Of a stretch of DNA of 64,000 nucleotides, positions 17,556 through 27,682 are shown in pieces; positions within the stretch are counted from its first letter, which is position 1, and each line of letters begins with the position of its first letter. Source of the stretch: Pseudomonas sp. Leaf58. Lineage in GTDB: Bacteria; Pseudomonadota; Gammaproteobacteria; Pseudomonadales; Pseudomonadaceae. The DNA lies in assembly GCF_003627215.1 (NCBI RefSeq), contig NZ_CP032677.1, forward strand, positions 997,501 to 1,061,500, in the 5' to 3' direction. The position numbers and the translations under genes were made by a program. A model generated the notes under the pieces. It was not told where the DNA came from, did not search any database, and saw only the letters and a program-made list of their open reading frames with translations.

Positions 17556-19013
17556 ATGAGTGAAGAGATCCTGATCAACATCACCCCAATGGAGTCACGC
17601 GTGGCGGTGGTGGAAAACGGGGTACTGCAGGAAGTGCACGTCGAGCGCACCCAGCGCCGCGGCATCGTCGGCAATATCTACAAGGGCAAGGTGGTGCGCG
17701 TGCTGCCGGGCATGCAGGCGGCCTTCATCGACATTGGCCTGGAGCGCGCCGCGTTCATCCATGCCTCGGAAATATCCCAGCGCGAAGGCTCGGCGGTCGA
17801 GAACATCACGGCCCTGGTGCACGAAGGCCAGGCCCTGGTGGTGCAAGTGACCAAGGACCCGATCGGCACCAAGGGCGCGCGCCTGACCACCCAGCTTTCC
17901 ATCCCGTCCCGCTACCTGGTGTACATGCCACGCAGCAGCCATGTGGGTATCTCCCTGAAAATCGAGGACGAAGCCGAGCGTGATCGCCTCAAGCAGGTGG
18001 TTAGCAACTGCATGGAAAGCGAGAACATCAAGGACGCCGGCGGCTTCATCCTGCGCACCGCCGCCGAAGGCGCACGCGCGGAAGAGATCCTGCAGGACAT
18101 CCGCTACCTGCGCCGCCTGTGGGAGCAGATCGGTACCCAGATCAACACGTGTGGTGCGCCCACGGTCATCTACGAGGACCTGGGCCTGGCCTTGCGTACC
18201 CTGCGCGATCTGGTCAACCCGAAGATCGAAAAAATTCGCATCGACTCGCGCGAAACCTTCCAGAAGACCACGCAGTTTGTTGGCGAGCTGATGCCGGAAA
18301 TCGCCGACCGCCTTGAGCATTACCCAGGTGAACGGCCGATTTTCGACCTGTACGGGGTCGAGGACGAAATCCAGCGCGCCCTGGAGCGCAAGGTGCCGCT
18401 CAAGTCCGGCGGTTACCTGGTGGTTGACCCGGCTGAAGCGATGACCACTATCGATGTGAACACCGGTGCGTTCGTCGGCCACCGCAACCTTGAAGAGACT
18501 ATCTTCAAGACCAACCTCGAGGCCGCCACTGCTATCGCCCGGCAGCTGCGCCTGCGCAACATCGGCGGCATCATCATCATCGACTTCATCGACATGGAAG
18601 ATGAAGAACACCAGCGCCAGGTGCTGCGAACCCTGGAAAAGCAGCTGGAACGCGATCACGCCAAGACCAACATCATCGGCATTACCGAACTGGGCCTGGT
18701 GCAGATGACCCGCAAGCGCACGCGGGAAAGCCTGGAGCAGGTGCTGTGCGAGCCGTGCCTGGCGTGCCAGGGGCGCGGCAAGCTGAAAACCCCTGAGACG
18801 ATATGCTACGAAATCTTCCGCGAGATCCTGCGCGAGGCGCGAGCCTATCAGGCTGAGGGCTATCGCGTGCTTGCCAACCAGAAGGTGGTCGACCGGCTGC
18901 TGGATGAGGAGTCTGGCAATGTGGCCGAGCTGGAAGCCTTCATTGGCCGAACCATTCGCTTCCAGGTCGAGTCGATGTATTCGCAGGAACAGTACGATGT
19001 GGTGTTGCTCTGA
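17556..19013 (+). CDS. rng: ribonuclease G
   Basis: 485-residue endoribonuclease of the RNase E/G family, which trims the 5' end of 16S rRNA and takes part in mRNA decay. The S1 domain is at residues about 37-125 (GNIYKGKVVRVLPGMQAAFIDIG). Further on is the 5'-sensor and DNase I-like domain with the catalytic block DVNTGAFVG and DFIDMEDEEH, then the Zn-link CEPCLACQGRG, and a small domain at the C-terminus. Length fits RNase G (489 in E. coli) rather than RNase E. It lies between maf and yhdP, as in many gammaproteobacteria. Confidence 0.96.
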   Translation: MSEEILINITPMESRVAVVENGVLQEVHVERTQRRGIVGNIYKGKVVRVLPGMQAAFIDIGLERAAFIHASEISQREGSAVENITALVHEGQALVVQVTKDPIGTKGARLTTQLSIPSRYLVYMPRSSHVGISLKIEDEAERDRLKQVVSNCMESENIKDAGGFILRTAAEGARAEEILQDIRYLRRLWEQIGTQINTCGAPTVIYEDLGLALRTLRDLVNPKIEKIRIDSRETFQKTTQFVGELMPEIADRLEHYPGERPIFDLYGVEDEIQRALERKVPLKSGGYLVVDPAEAMTTIDVNTGAFVGHRNLEETIFKTNLEAATAIARQLRLRNIGGIIIIDFIDMEDEEHQRQVLRTLEKQLERDHAKTNIIGITELGLVQMTRKRTRESLEQVLCEPCLACQGRGKLKTPETICYEIFREILREARAYQAEGYRVLANQKVVDRLLDEESGNVAELEAFIGRTIRFQVESMYSQEQYDVVLL

Positions 19014-19101
19014 GGCTTTTTGAAACGCGGTGCGGGTGGGCCGAGCTGGCAAAAGCGGCATCACCGGCCATCATGGATAAACGACTTGGAGGGCCACGGC
19101 T

Positions 19102-22100
19102 ATGGGACGTCTGACTCGCGTTCTTGTTGCCTTGACCCGCTGGGGGCTGGGCATTTGCGCTCTGCTGGCGGTACTGGTGGCGCTGTATGTGAGCTTGGGC
19201 CGCGAATTGGTGCCGTTGGTGGCCGAGTATCGCGCCGATGTGCAAAGCAAGGCTGAACAAGCGCTGGGCCTGCCGGTGCACGTCGGTGCGCTGGAAGGCC
19301 GCTGGAGCGGCCTGGCGCCGGTGCTGCAGGTGCGCGACCTGCAATTGGGCGAGGGGGCAACGGCGCTGCGCCTGGACGACGTCAAGGTGGTACCCGACGT
19401 CTGGGCCAGCCTTACTGCCCGTGAAGTACGCCTGGCACGCATTCAACTGGGCGGCCTGCAACTGATCCTGCGAGAGAACGAGCAGGGCGCCTGGCAGCTC
19501 GAAGGCCTACCGAAGAAGGACGACACGCCGCTCGACCCTGCTGCGCTGCTACAGCGCCTACGCCAGCTGGGCCGCATCGATGTGTTCGACAGCCAAGTTA
19601 CCCTGCACCCCTGGCAGCGCGACCCGCTGACGCTGACTTATGTGAGCGCCGGCTTGCAGGCCGGGGCTTCGCGGCAGGCCTTGGATCTGCGCGCGACCCT
19701 GCCCGATGGCCAGCCCCTGGCGCTGAGCCTGCGCAGCCGTGCGTCGGCTGATGCCTGGCGCGACGGTGAGGTCGAAGCCTACCTGAGCCTGCCCCAGAGT
19801 GACTGGGCGCGCTGGCTACCGCCACGCCTGCTGGGCCAGTGGCAAGCTAATGCATTGCGTGCAGGCGGCGAGTTTTGGGTCGACTGGGGCAAGGGGCAGT
19901 TGCAGCAGGCGGTGGTACGCCTCAATGCACCTGAGCTGCAAGGCGCCTATGCCGGGCGCAAGGCTGTCAAATTGAACAACCTGGCCCTAGCAGCCTGGTT
20001 CCAGCGCCGCGATCAAGGCTTCGATGTGGTGCTCGACTCCCTGGCCATGGACATCGGCAAAACTCGTTGGGAGTCGCACCTGCAGTTGCAGCAGCGTCCT
20101 GGCGAAAACGCTGCCGATGAACGCTGGCAGGTGCAGGCCGATCGCCTCGACCTCACGCCCTTGACCCCGTTGATCCATGCCTTGGCGCCGCTGCCGGACC
20201 AGGTCATGGCCGTGATCGATGGCCTGCAAGTGACCGGTGCGCTGCGCAATGTGCGGTTGCAGGCCCGGCCCAAGGCCGAAGGCGACCAGCGTCTGCAGTT
20301 CGAAGCCAACCTGGAGAAGGTCGGTTTTGATGCGTATCACAATGCCCCAGCTGCCGGTAATGTCAGCGGCAGCATCAGCGGTGACCTGGGCCACGGTGAA
20401 CTGCGCCTGGATACCGACGCCTTCATGCTGCACTTGTACCCAATCTTCGCCAAACCCTGGCATTACCAAAAGGCCAATGCGCGCCTGACCTGGGCCTTGG
20501 ACAAGGAAGGCTTTACCCTGGTTGCGCCCTACCTGAAGGTGCTGGGCGAGGAGGGCAAGATCGCCGGTGACTTCCTCATTCGGTTGTTGTTCGACGAAGG
20601 CCGTGAAGACTACATGGACTTGCGCGTTGGCCTGACCGAGGGCGATGGCCGCTACACGGCCAAGTACTTGCCAGAGGTGCTCAGCCCGGCCCTCGACGAA
20701 TGGCTGCGCAGCGCCATCGTCAAAGGCACGGTGGACGAAGGCTACTTCCAGTACCAAGGCTCGCTGAACCATGGCGTTGCACCGGAAGCCCGCAGCATCA
20801 GCTTGTTCTTCAAGGTGCGTGATGCGGCCCTGGATTTCCAGCCGGGCTGGCCGCAGGTGCAACACGTGGATGGCGATGTGTTGATCGAGGACAGCGGTGT
20901 GCGCATCAAGGCCCAGCGTGGCGTACTGCTCGACACCAAAGTCAGCGATGTGAATGTCAATATCCCGCATGTCGACGAGGGCCAGCACAGCCACCTGTAC
21001 CTCGATGGCGACTTTGACGGCGGCCTGGGCGATGGCTTGAAAATCCTCAGGGAAGCCCCTATCGGCACGGGCGAGATCTTCGCCGGCTGGGAAGGCGAGG
21101 GGCCGCTCAAGGGTAAACTCAAACTCGACATCCCGCTGGCCCACGGGCAGCGGCCGAAAGTGCTGGTGGACTTCGCCACCCATGATGCGCGCTTGAAGGT
21201 CGCGCCGCCGAGCCTGGAGTTGAGCCGCCTGAAGGGCGACTTCAGTTTCGATTTCGACAAGGGCCTGAGCGGCAAGGGCATCAGCCTGCAGGCCTTCGGC
21301 AAGCCGGTGACAGCGCAGATCACCGCCGAAGGCCAGCCAGGGCAGATGCAGACCCGCATCAACGCCAATGGCCAAGTGCCGCTCAAAGCGCTGACCGACT
21401 GGCTGCAGTTCAACCAGGCCCTGCCGGCTTCCGGCGACTTGCCGTACCAATTGCAGGTCAGCCTTGGTAGCCGGGATAACCGCCTGAGCGTCGCCTCCAA
21501 CCTCAAGGGCCTGGCCATCGACCTGCCGGCTCCGTTCGGCAAAACAGCAGCAGAAACCCGCGACAGCCGTTTTAGCATGAACCTGCAGGGCGCGGAGCGG
21601 CGCTTTGATGCTGCGTACAGCGACTTTGCCCGCTTTGCCTACGCTGCGCCGGCCGAAAAGCTGAACCAGGGCCGTGGCGAGTTGCTGCTGGGCGCAGGTG
21701 ACGCCCAGGTGCCTGGCGCCCAAGGCCTGCGGGTGCGCGGGCGCCTCGAGGCGCTGGACCTGGCGCCCTGGCAAGAGCAGGCGGCACGGTTGGCTGGCGA
21801 CGACCCGGGCGGCAGTGCTCGGCAGAACCTGCAAAGCGTCGACCTGAGCATCGGCCAGTTGAAAGCGTTTGGCATGGACCTGAACCAGGCTGTGGTGCGC
21901 TTGGCCCGCGGCGGCGCGGCCTGGGATTTGCGCCTCGATAGCAAGGAAGTCATCGGCAATGCCCGGCTGCCGGATACCAAAACCGCGCCCATGGTCGTGC
22001 GCCTGCAAACCCTGCGCCTGCCCGCTGCCAGCGCTGCAGAAAAGCAGGCTGAAGAGGGCCCGGACCCGCTGGCCTCGTTCGATCCGCGCAAGGTACCGGC

Positions 22101-22917
22101 GCTGGACCTGAGCATCGACAAACTGTACCGCGGCGATGACCTGTTCGGCAGCGCGTCACTCAAGCTGCGGCCGACTGCGCAGGGCGTTACCGCCAGTGAT
22201 ATCGACCTTGACTTCAAAGGCCTGCGTATCGATGGCGGTGGCGGCTGGGAAGGCCAGCCGGGCAGCGCCAGCAGTTGGTACAAAGGGCGCCTGGACGGCA
22301 AGAATCTGGCGGATGTGCTCAAGGCCTGGGGCTTTGCCCCGACCGTGACCAGCCGTGACTTCCGCCTGGATGTCGATGGTCGCTGGCCTGGCTCGCCGGC
22401 TGCGGTGAGCCTGGAGCGGTTTTCCGGCAGCATGGACGCGGCGCTGCGCACCGGCCAGTTCGTCGAGGTCGAAGGCAGCGCTCAGGCGCTGCGGGTGTTT
22501 GGCCTGCTCAACTTCAACTCTATCGGTCGGCGCCTGCGCCTGGACTTCTCCGACCTGTTCGACAAAGGCCTGGCCTATGACCGGGTCAAAGGCTTGCTGG
22601 TTGCCAGCAGCGGCGTCTATGTGACCCGCGAGCCGATCAGCGTGACCGGCCCGTCGAGCAACTTCGAGCTCGATGGCACCCTGGACATGGTGCGTGACCG
22701 GGTCGATGCCAATTTGCAGGTGACCTTGCCGGTAACCAACAACCTGCCGCTGGCGGCGCTGATCGTTGGCGCGCCGGCCGTGGGTGGGGCGCTGTTCCTG
22801 GTTGACCGGTTGATCGGTGACCGCGTGTCGCGCTTTGCCAGTGTGAACTACCGTGTCGAAGGACCATGGAAAGAGCCTAGAATCACATTTGTGAAACCTT
22901 TCGAGAAATCCCGCTAG
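19102..22917 (+). CDS. yhdP: YhdP-family inner-membrane protein (AsmA-like, phospholipid transport)
   Basis: 1271-residue protein anchored by one N-terminal membrane helix (about residues 13-33), with a long periplasmic region rich in beta strands. YhdP is an AsmA-like bridge protein thought to carry phospholipids from inner to outer membrane. Its length matches E. coli YhdP (1266). It ends with a hydrophobic stretch (NLPLAALIVGAPAVGGALFLVDRL) and the conserved YRVEGPWKEPRITF. GGAGG is about 11 nt before the ATG. It follows rng by 88 bp and precedes the amidase gene by 8 bp. Confidence 0.92.
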   Translation: MGRLTRVLVALTRWGLGICALLAVLVALYVSLGRELVPLVAEYRADVQSKAEQALGLPVHVGALEGRWSGLAPVLQVRDLQLGEGATALRLDDVKVVPDVWASLTAREVRLARIQLGGLQLILRENEQGAWQLEGLPKKDDTPLDPAALLQRLRQLGRIDVFDSQVTLHPWQRDPLTLTYVSAGLQAGASRQALDLRATLPDGQPLALSLRSRASADAWRDGEVEAYLSLPQSDWARWLPPRLLGQWQANALRAGGEFWVDWGKGQLQQAVVRLNAPELQGAYAGRKAVKLNNLALAAWFQRRDQGFDVVLDSLAMDIGKTRWESHLQLQQRPGENAADERWQVQADRLDLTPLTPLIHALAPLPDQVMAVIDGLQVTGALRNVRLQARPKAEGDQRLQFEANLEKVGFDAYHNAPAAGNVSGSISGDLGHGELRLDTDAFMLHLYPIFAKPWHYQKANARLTWALDKEGFTLVAPYLKVLGEEGKIAGDFLIRLLFDEGREDYMDLRVGLTEGDGRYTAKYLPEVLSPALDEWLRSAIVKGTVDEGYFQYQGSLNHGVAPEARSISLFFKVRDAALDFQPGWPQVQHVDGDVLIEDSGVRIKAQRGVLLDTKVSDVNVNIPHVDEGQHSHLYLDGDFDGGLGDGLKILREAPIGTGEIFAGWEGEGPLKGKLKLDIPLAHGQRPKVLVDFATHDARLKVAPPSLELSRLKGDFSFDFDKGLSGKGISLQAFGKPVTAQITAEGQPGQMQTRINANGQVPLKALTDWLQFNQALPASGDLPYQLQVSLGSRDNRLSVASNLKGLAIDLPAPFGKTAAETRDSRFSMNLQGAERRFDAAYSDFARFAYAAPAEKLNQGRGELLLGAGDAQVPGAQGLRVRGRLEALDLAPWQEQAARLAGDDPGGSARQNLQSVDLSIGQLKAFGMDLNQAVVRLARGGAAWDLRLDSKEVIGNARLPDTKTAPMVVRLQTLRLPAASAAEKQAEEGPDPLASFDPRKVPALDLSIDKLYRGDDLFGSASLKLRPTAQGVTASDIDLDFKGLRIDGGGGWEGQPGSASSWYKGRLDGKNLADVLKAWGFAPTVTSRDFRLDVDGRWPGSPAAVSLERFSGSMDAALRTGQFVEVEGSAQALRVFGLLNFNSIGRRLRLDFSDLFDKGLAYDRVKGLLVASSGVYVTREPISVTGPSSNFELDGTLDMVRDRVDANLQVTLPVTNNLPLAALIVGAPAVGGALFLVDRLIGDRVSRFASVNYRVEGPWKEPRITFVKPFEKSR

Positions 22918-22925
22918 GAGTGCCC

Positions 22926-23777
22926 ATGAAGGCAGCGGTAATCCAGATGGTCAGCCAGGACGATGTGTTGGCCAACCTGCAGCGTGCCGGTGCTCTGCTG
23001 GAGCAGGCCGCGTTCGGCGGCGCACGCCTGGCCGTGCTGCCAGAAAACTTCGCTGCCATGGGCCGCAAGGACGCCGCTGCCATCGGCCGCGCCGAAGCAT
23101 TGGGCGCTGGGCCGATCCTGCCATGGTTGAAACGGACCGCCCGCGACCTCAAGTTATGGATTGTCGCCGGTACCTTGCCCTTGCCACCGATTGGCCAGCC
23201 CGAGGCCAAGGCCCATGCGTGCTCGCTGCTGATCGACGAGCACGGCGAGGTGGCGGCACGCTATGACAAGCTGCATCTGTTCGATGTGGACGTTGCCGAC
23301 AACCGTGGCCGTTACCGCGAGTCTGACGACTACGCCCATGGTGCCCAGGTGGTGGTGGCCGATACACCGCTGGGGCGGCTCGGGCTGAGCGTGTGCTACG
23401 ACCTGCGCTTCCCCGAACTGTACAGCGCACTGCGTGCTGCCGGTGCGGAACTGATCACCGCGCCCGCTGCCTTTACTGCGGTAACGGGGGCGGCGCACTG
23501 GGAGGTGCTGGTGCGTGCCCGTGCTATCGAAACCCAGTGCTATCTGTTGGCTGCGGCGCAGGGCGGTACCCACCCCGGCCCACGGGAAACCCATGGCCAT
23601 GCGGCGATCGTCGACCCTTGGGGGCGTATCGTCGCGCAACAAGCGCAAGGCGAAGCGGTACTGCTCGCCGAGCGCGACATTGACGAACAGGCGTCCATCC
23701 GGGCGCGCATGCCGGTGGTATCGCACCGGCGCTTTTTCTCGCAGGGCGCGTTGCGGCCTGCGCACACCTCGGAGTGA
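22926..23777 (+). CDS. carbon-nitrogen hydrolase (nitrilase superfamily, Nit1/Nit2-like amidase)
   Basis: 283-residue amidase of the nitrilase superfamily. The Glu-Lys-Cys triad is visible as Glu40 (LAVLPENF), Lys115 (YDKLHLFD) and Cys157 ([12 protein letters not shown]). It resembles deaminated-glutathione amidase and omega-amidase proteins, which clear toxic side products of transamination. The exact substrate is uncertain. ATG 22926 has GGAG ending 5 nt before it; the GTG at 22920 overlaps that site and is rejected. It lies in the order rng-yhdP-nitrilase-tldD, as in many pseudomonads. Confidence 0.92.
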   Translation: MKAAVIQMVSQDDVLANLQRAGALLEQAAFGGARLAVLPENFAAMGRKDAAAIGRAEALGAGPILPWLKRTARDLKLWIVAGTLPLPPIGQPEAKAHACSLLIDEHGEVAARYDKLHLFDVDVADNRGRYRESDDYAHGAQVVVADTPLGRLGLSVCYDLRFPELYSALRAAGAELITAPAAFTAVTGAAHWEVLVRARAIETQCYLLAAAQGGTHPGPRETHGHAAIVDPWGRIVAQQAQGEAVLLAERDIDEQASIRARMPVVSHRRFFSQGALRPAHTSE

Positions 23778-23779
23778 CT

Positions 23780-25219
23780 ATGAGCCAGATGTTATCCACC
23801 GTCAGCGAGCAGCTCCTGGCCCCAGGCGGCTTGACCCTGGACAGCCTGCAGAGCGTGCTGGGTGAGTTGGCCGGCCCCGGCATCGACGCCGCCGACCTGT
23901 ATTTCCAGGGCCAGATTTCGGAAACCTGGGCGCTGGAAGACGGCATCGTCAAAGAGGGCAGCTTCAACCTCGACCAAGGCGTGGGCGTGCGCGCCCAGTC
24001 CGGTGAAAAGACCGGTTTTGCCTACAGCAACGCAATCAACCTCGAAGCGCTGACTTCCGCCGCCCGCGCCGCCCGTTCAATTTCCCGCGCCGGGCAAAAC
24101 GGCACCGTGCAGGCTTTCCGTAGCCAGGAGGTGGCTGCGCTGTATGCCCAGGATAACCCGCTGGCGGTGCTGACCCGCGCCGAGAAGGTCGAGCTGCTCA
24201 AGCGCGTCGACGTCGCTACGCGCGCCCTGGACCCGCGTATCCAGCAGGTCAGCGTGAGCATGGCCGGGGTCTGGGAGCGCATTCTGATCGCTGCGGCCGA
24301 TGGCAGCCTCGCTGCCGATGTGCGCCCGCTGGTGCGCTTCAATGTCAGTGTCATCGTCGAGCAAAACGGCCGTCGCGAACGCGGCGGGCACGGCGGTGGC
24401 GGGCGTACCGACTACCGGTTCTTCACCGAGGAAAAGGTCATGGGTTATGCCCGGGAAGCCTTGCGCCAAGCGCTGGTTAACTTGGAGGCGATCCCGGCGC
24501 CTGCCGGCACCTTGCCGGTTGTGCTCGGTTCGGGCTGGTCGGGCGTACTGCTGCACGAAGCTGTCGGCCACGGCTTGGAAGGCGATTTCAACCGCAAAGG
24601 CAGTTCGGCGTTCAGTGGCCGGATTGGCCAGCAGGTAGCATCGAAGCTGTGCACCATCGTCGACGACGGTACGCTGGAAGGCCGCCGTGGCTCACTGAGC
24701 GTCGATGACGAAGGCACCCCAACCGAGTGCACCACGCTGATCGAGAACGGTGTACTCAAGGGCTACATGCAGGACAAGCTGAACGCGCGGCTGATGGGCA
24801 TGGCGGTGACCGGCAACGGCCGGCGTGAATCCTACGCGCACCTGCCGATGCCGCGCATGACCAACACCTACATGCGTGCCGGCGAAAGCGACCCGCAGGA
24901 AATCATCGCGTCAGTGAAGAAGGGTATTTACTGCGCCAACCTGGGCGGTGGCCAGGTGGACATCACCAGTGGCAAGTTCGTGTTCTCGACCAGTGAGGCC
25001 TACCTGATCGAAGACGGCAAGATTACCGCACCAGTCAAGGGCGCGACCCTGATCGGCAATGGGCCGGAGGCAATGAGCCGGGTATCGATGGTCGGTAACG
25101 ACCTGGCGCTGGACAGCGGGGTAGGGACGTGCGGCAAGGACGGGCAGTCGGTGCCAGTCGGGGTGGGCCAGCCTACCTTGAAGCTGGATGCAATTACCGT
25201 AGGCGGTACTGGGGCGTGA
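23780..25219 (+). CDS. tldD: metalloprotease TldD
   Basis: 479-residue partner of TldE/PmbA; together they form a zinc-dependent peptidase acting on unfolded peptides, microcin and CcdA antitoxin. The zinc-binding HExxxH of TldD is visible as [14 protein letters not shown] near residues 257-270. ATG 23780 has GGAG 5 nt upstream. It nearly abuts the amidase gene (stop at 23777). Its partner gene pmbA lies 690 bp downstream, separated by yjgA on the other strand. Confidence 0.96.
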   Translation: MSQMLSTVSEQLLAPGGLTLDSLQSVLGELAGPGIDAADLYFQGQISETWALEDGIVKEGSFNLDQGVGVRAQSGEKTGFAYSNAINLEALTSAARAARSISRAGQNGTVQAFRSQEVAALYAQDNPLAVLTRAEKVELLKRVDVATRALDPRIQQVSVSMAGVWERILIAAADGSLAADVRPLVRFNVSVIVEQNGRRERGGHGGGGRTDYRFFTEEKVMGYAREALRQALVNLEAIPAPAGTLPVVLGSGWSGVLLHEAVGHGLEGDFNRKGSSAFSGRIGQQVASKLCTIVDDGTLEGRRGSLSVDDEGTPTECTTLIENGVLKGYMQDKLNARLMGMAVTGNGRRESYAHLPMPRMTNTYMRAGESDPQEIIASVKKGIYCANLGGGQVDITSGKFVFSTSEAYLIEDGKITAPVKGATLIGNGPEAMSRVSMVGNDLALDSGVGTCGKDGQSVPVGVGQPTLKLDAITVGGTGA

Positions 25220-25240
25220 TGGCTTCGGGGGCCGATGTGA

Positions 25241-25258
25241 GAGCGGGCAAGCCCGCTC
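25241..25258. repeat. single REP palindrome between convergent tldD and yjgA
   Basis: GAGCGGGCAAGCCCGCTC, a near-perfect 18-bp palindrome (7-bp arms around GCAA), followed by CCACAGGG. It is one half of a type A REP and may help end both transcripts. Confidence 0.7.
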
Positions 25259-25280
25259 CCACAGGGCCTCACGACAAGGC

Positions 25281-25802
25281 TCAGCGCAACCCGCGCTGCA
25301 ACTCGTCGAGGTCGCGGATGTACTTGAACACCTTGCGCGCAGCTGCAGGCGGCTTGTTCCGCGCCTTCTCGTGCTGGGCATGGCGTATCAGCGAGCGCAT
25401 CTGCTGGCGATCGGTTTCCGGGTATTCGTTAACGAAGCGCTCGAGGTCTTCGTCGTTACCATCGATCAACCGGTCACGCCAGCGCTCTAGGCCGTGGAAA
25501 CGCTCGTTGTACTGGCGGGTCGAGCTGTCCATCTGCTCGAGCAAGGCGTGGATGGCATCCAGGTCCTGCACGCGCATCAGCTTGCCGACAAACGACATGT
25601 GGCGTTTGCGGGCACCATGAGCGGTGTGCTTGCTGGCCTCGGCCAGGGCCTTGCGCAGCTCGTCGGTCAACGGCAGGCGTGCCAGGGTATCGGCCTTGAG
25701 CGTGGTAAGGCGCTCGCCGAGTTCGACCAGCGCATGCAGTTCGCGCTTGATCTGGGTTTTGCTTTTTTCGCCGTCGAAGGCGTCGTCGTTTGAATCAACC
25801 AT
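25281..25802 (-). CDS. yjgA: ribosome biogenesis factor YjgA/DarP (DUF615)
   Basis: 173-residue highly charged helical protein that binds late pre-50S particles and helps their maturation. The family start is [21 protein letters not shown], and a second helical domain carries [17 protein letters not shown]. Length agrees with E. coli YjgA (183). It is read against tldD and pmbA and is divergent from pmbA, from which it is separated by about 108 bp. Confidence 0.94.
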   Translation of the reverse strand: MVDSNDDAFDGEKSKTQIKRELHALVELGERLTTLKADTLARLPLTDELRKALAEASKHTAHGARKRHMSFVGKLMRVQDLDAIHALLEQMDSSTRQYNERFHGLERWRDRLIDGNDEDLERFVNEYPETDRQQMRSLIRHAQHEKARNKPPAAARKVFKYIRDLDELQRGLR

Positions 25803-25910
25803 GGTGGCAGTCCGCTAGAAATCGCCGCCATGATAACCAGTCGGGGGCCGCTTGTCCGGCCCGGTCGTAGAATGACCCTCGCCGAACGCAGAATTTGAGT
25901 GGAGAGAACC

Positions 25911-27257
25911 ATGAGTGCAGTCCAGAGCGTAGGTCCAAAAGACCTGCCAGCATTGCAGGAGCAGGTCGAGGCGATCATCGCCGAAGCGCGCCGCCAGGGG
26001 GCCAGCGCCTGCGAAGTGGCAGTATCGCTGGAGCAGGGCTTGTCCACCACAGTACGCCAGCGTGAGGTCGAAACGGTTGAGTTCAACCGCGACCAGGGCT
26101 TTGGTATCACCCTCTATGTCGGCCAGCGCAAGGGGTCGGCCAGCACCTCGGCCAGCGGCCCTGAAGCGATCCGTGAAACCGTCGCCGCAGCCTTGGCAAT
26201 TGCCAAGCATACTTCCGAGGACGAATGTTCCGGCCTGGCCGACGCGGCACTGATGGCCCGCGAGATTCCAGACCTGGACTTGTACCACGACTGGGATCTG
26301 GAGCCCGAGAAGGCCATCGAGATGGCCCTGACCTGTGAGGCGGCGGCGTTCGACGCCGACCCGCGCATCCTCAACGCCGATGGCACCACCTTCAATACCC
26401 ACCAGGGCTGTCGCGTGTATGGCAACAGCCATGGCTTCATCGGTGGCTACGCGTCGACCCGGCACAGCCTAAGCTGCGTGATGATCGCCGAAGGCGATGG
26501 GCAGATGCAGCGTGACTACTGGTACGACGTGAACCGCCAGGGCAACCTGCTGGCCGACCCTCGCAGCATTGGTGTGCGTGCTGCGCAACGTGCCGCCAGC
26601 CGGCTGGGTGCGCGGCCGGTGCCGACCTGCGAGGTGCCGGTGCTGTTTTCGGCCGAGCTGGCTGGTGGCCTGTTTGGCAGCTTCCTGTCGGCCATTTCCG
26701 GTGGCAACTTGTACCGCAAATCGTCATTCCTTGAGGGGACCCTCGGCCAGCGCCTGTTCCCCGCCTGGCTGACCCTCGACGAGCGCCCGCACATTCCGCG
26801 TGCACTGGCCAGTGCGGCATTCGATGGTGACGGCCTGGCGACCTATGCCAAGCCATTCGTCGACAAGGGCGAGCTGGTGTCGTACCTGCTGGGTACTTAT
26901 TCCGGGCGCAAGCTGGGGCTGCCAAGCACCGCCAACGCCGGCGGCGTGCATAACCTGTTTGTCAGCCATGGTGTCGAAGATCAGGCGGCGCTGATCCGGC
27001 GCATGGGCCGCGGGCTGCTGGTAACCGAACTGATGGGGCATGGCCTGAACATGGTGACGGGGGATTACTCCCGTGGCGCGGCGGGGTTCTGGGTGGAAAA
27101 TGGCGAGATCCAGCACGCGGTGCAGGAAGTGACCATTGCTGGCAACATGAAAGACATGTTCCAACAGATTGTCGCGATCGGTAGCGATCTGGAGACCCGC
27201 AGCAATATCCACACGGGGTCGGTGTTGATTGAGCGAATGACGGTTGCCGGTAGCTAG
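25911..27257 (+). CDS. pmbA: metalloprotease subunit PmbA/TldE
   Basis: 448-residue TldE/PmbA, the non-catalytic partner of TldD, lacking the HExxxH pair. The family blocks REVETVEFNRDQGFGITLYVG and NTHQGCRVYGNSHGF are clear, and the C-terminus ends GNMKDMFQQIVAIGSDLE then a conserved tail. ATG 25911 is taken, with GGAGAG 4-5 nt upstream, over an in-frame GTG at 25899. Confidence 0.95.
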   Translation: MSAVQSVGPKDLPALQEQVEAIIAEARRQGASACEVAVSLEQGLSTTVRQREVETVEFNRDQGFGITLYVGQRKGSASTSASGPEAIRETVAAALAIAKHTSEDECSGLADAALMAREIPDLDLYHDWDLEPEKAIEMALTCEAAAFDADPRILNADGTTFNTHQGCRVYGNSHGFIGGYASTRHSLSCVMIAEGDGQMQRDYWYDVNRQGNLLADPRSIGVRAAQRAASRLGARPVPTCEVPVLFSAELAGGLFGSFLSAISGGNLYRKSSFLEGTLGQRLFPAWLTLDERPHIPRALASAAFDGDGLATYAKPFVDKGELVSYLLGTYSGRKLGLPSTANAGGVHNLFVSHGVEDQAALIRRMGRGLLVTELMGHGLNMVTGDYSRGAAGFWVENGEIQHAVQEVTIAGNMKDMFQQIVAIGSDLETRSNIHTGSVLIERMTVAGS

Positions 27258-27271
27258 TCTACTGCCAGTAC

Positions 27272-27340
27272 CGGCCCCTTCGCGGGCACGCGCGCGCCTA
27301 CAACGTTGGATGTAGGAGCGGGCATGCCCGCGAAGAAACC
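27272..27340. repeat. REP pair, type A
   Basis: CCTTCGCGGGCACGCGCGCG on the left, degenerate, and GAGCGGGCATGCCCGCGAAG on the right, perfect, around CTACAACG-T-GTAG. It lies between convergent pmbA and ptsO. Confidence 0.8.
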
Positions 27341-27390
27341 AACGCGGTGCCTGCTACCGGCTGCGCCGGTGTTCGCAGACACGCGCTCGC

Positions 27391-27663
27391 TTATTCGCCT
27401 TCGTCGAAGAAGTTGTTGATCAACTCGACCAGCGCGTCCATGGCGTCGGTGTCCTGCTCGCCTTCGGTATGCAGGTGCACCTGGGTGCCTTTGCCGGCCG
27501 CAAGCATCATAACCGCCATGATGCTTTTGCCATCCACCAGCTTGTCCGGTGCACGACCAACCCGCACCTGGCAGGGGAAACGGCCGGCAACGCCGACAAA
27601 CTTGGCTGCCGCCCGAGCATGCAGCCCCAGCTTGTTGATGATGGTGATTTCACGGGCGGGCAT
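27391..27663 (-). CDS. ptsO: phosphocarrier protein NPr of the nitrogen PTS
   Basis: 90-residue HPr-like phosphocarrier that passes phosphate from EI-Ntr (PtsP) to PtsN. The active His15 lies in LGLHARAAAKF, and the regulatory-type serine block is DGKSIMAVMMLAAGKG. The acidic C-terminus (NNFFDEGE) is usual for NPr. Last gene of the kdsD-rpoN-ptsO cluster, 19 bp after rapZ. Confidence 0.96.
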   Translation of the reverse strand: MPAREITIINKLGLHARAAAKFVGVAGRFPCQVRVGRAPDKLVDGKSIMAVMMLAAGKGTQVHLHTEGEQDTDAMDALVELINNFFDEGE

Positions 27664-27682
27664 GGTGGGGCGGATCCTTGGG

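Noticed and set aside
19987..22008. 673-codon open frame opposite yhdP
   Set aside because: Antisense shadow of yhdP; no motif, no ribosome site and no fitting neighbours.
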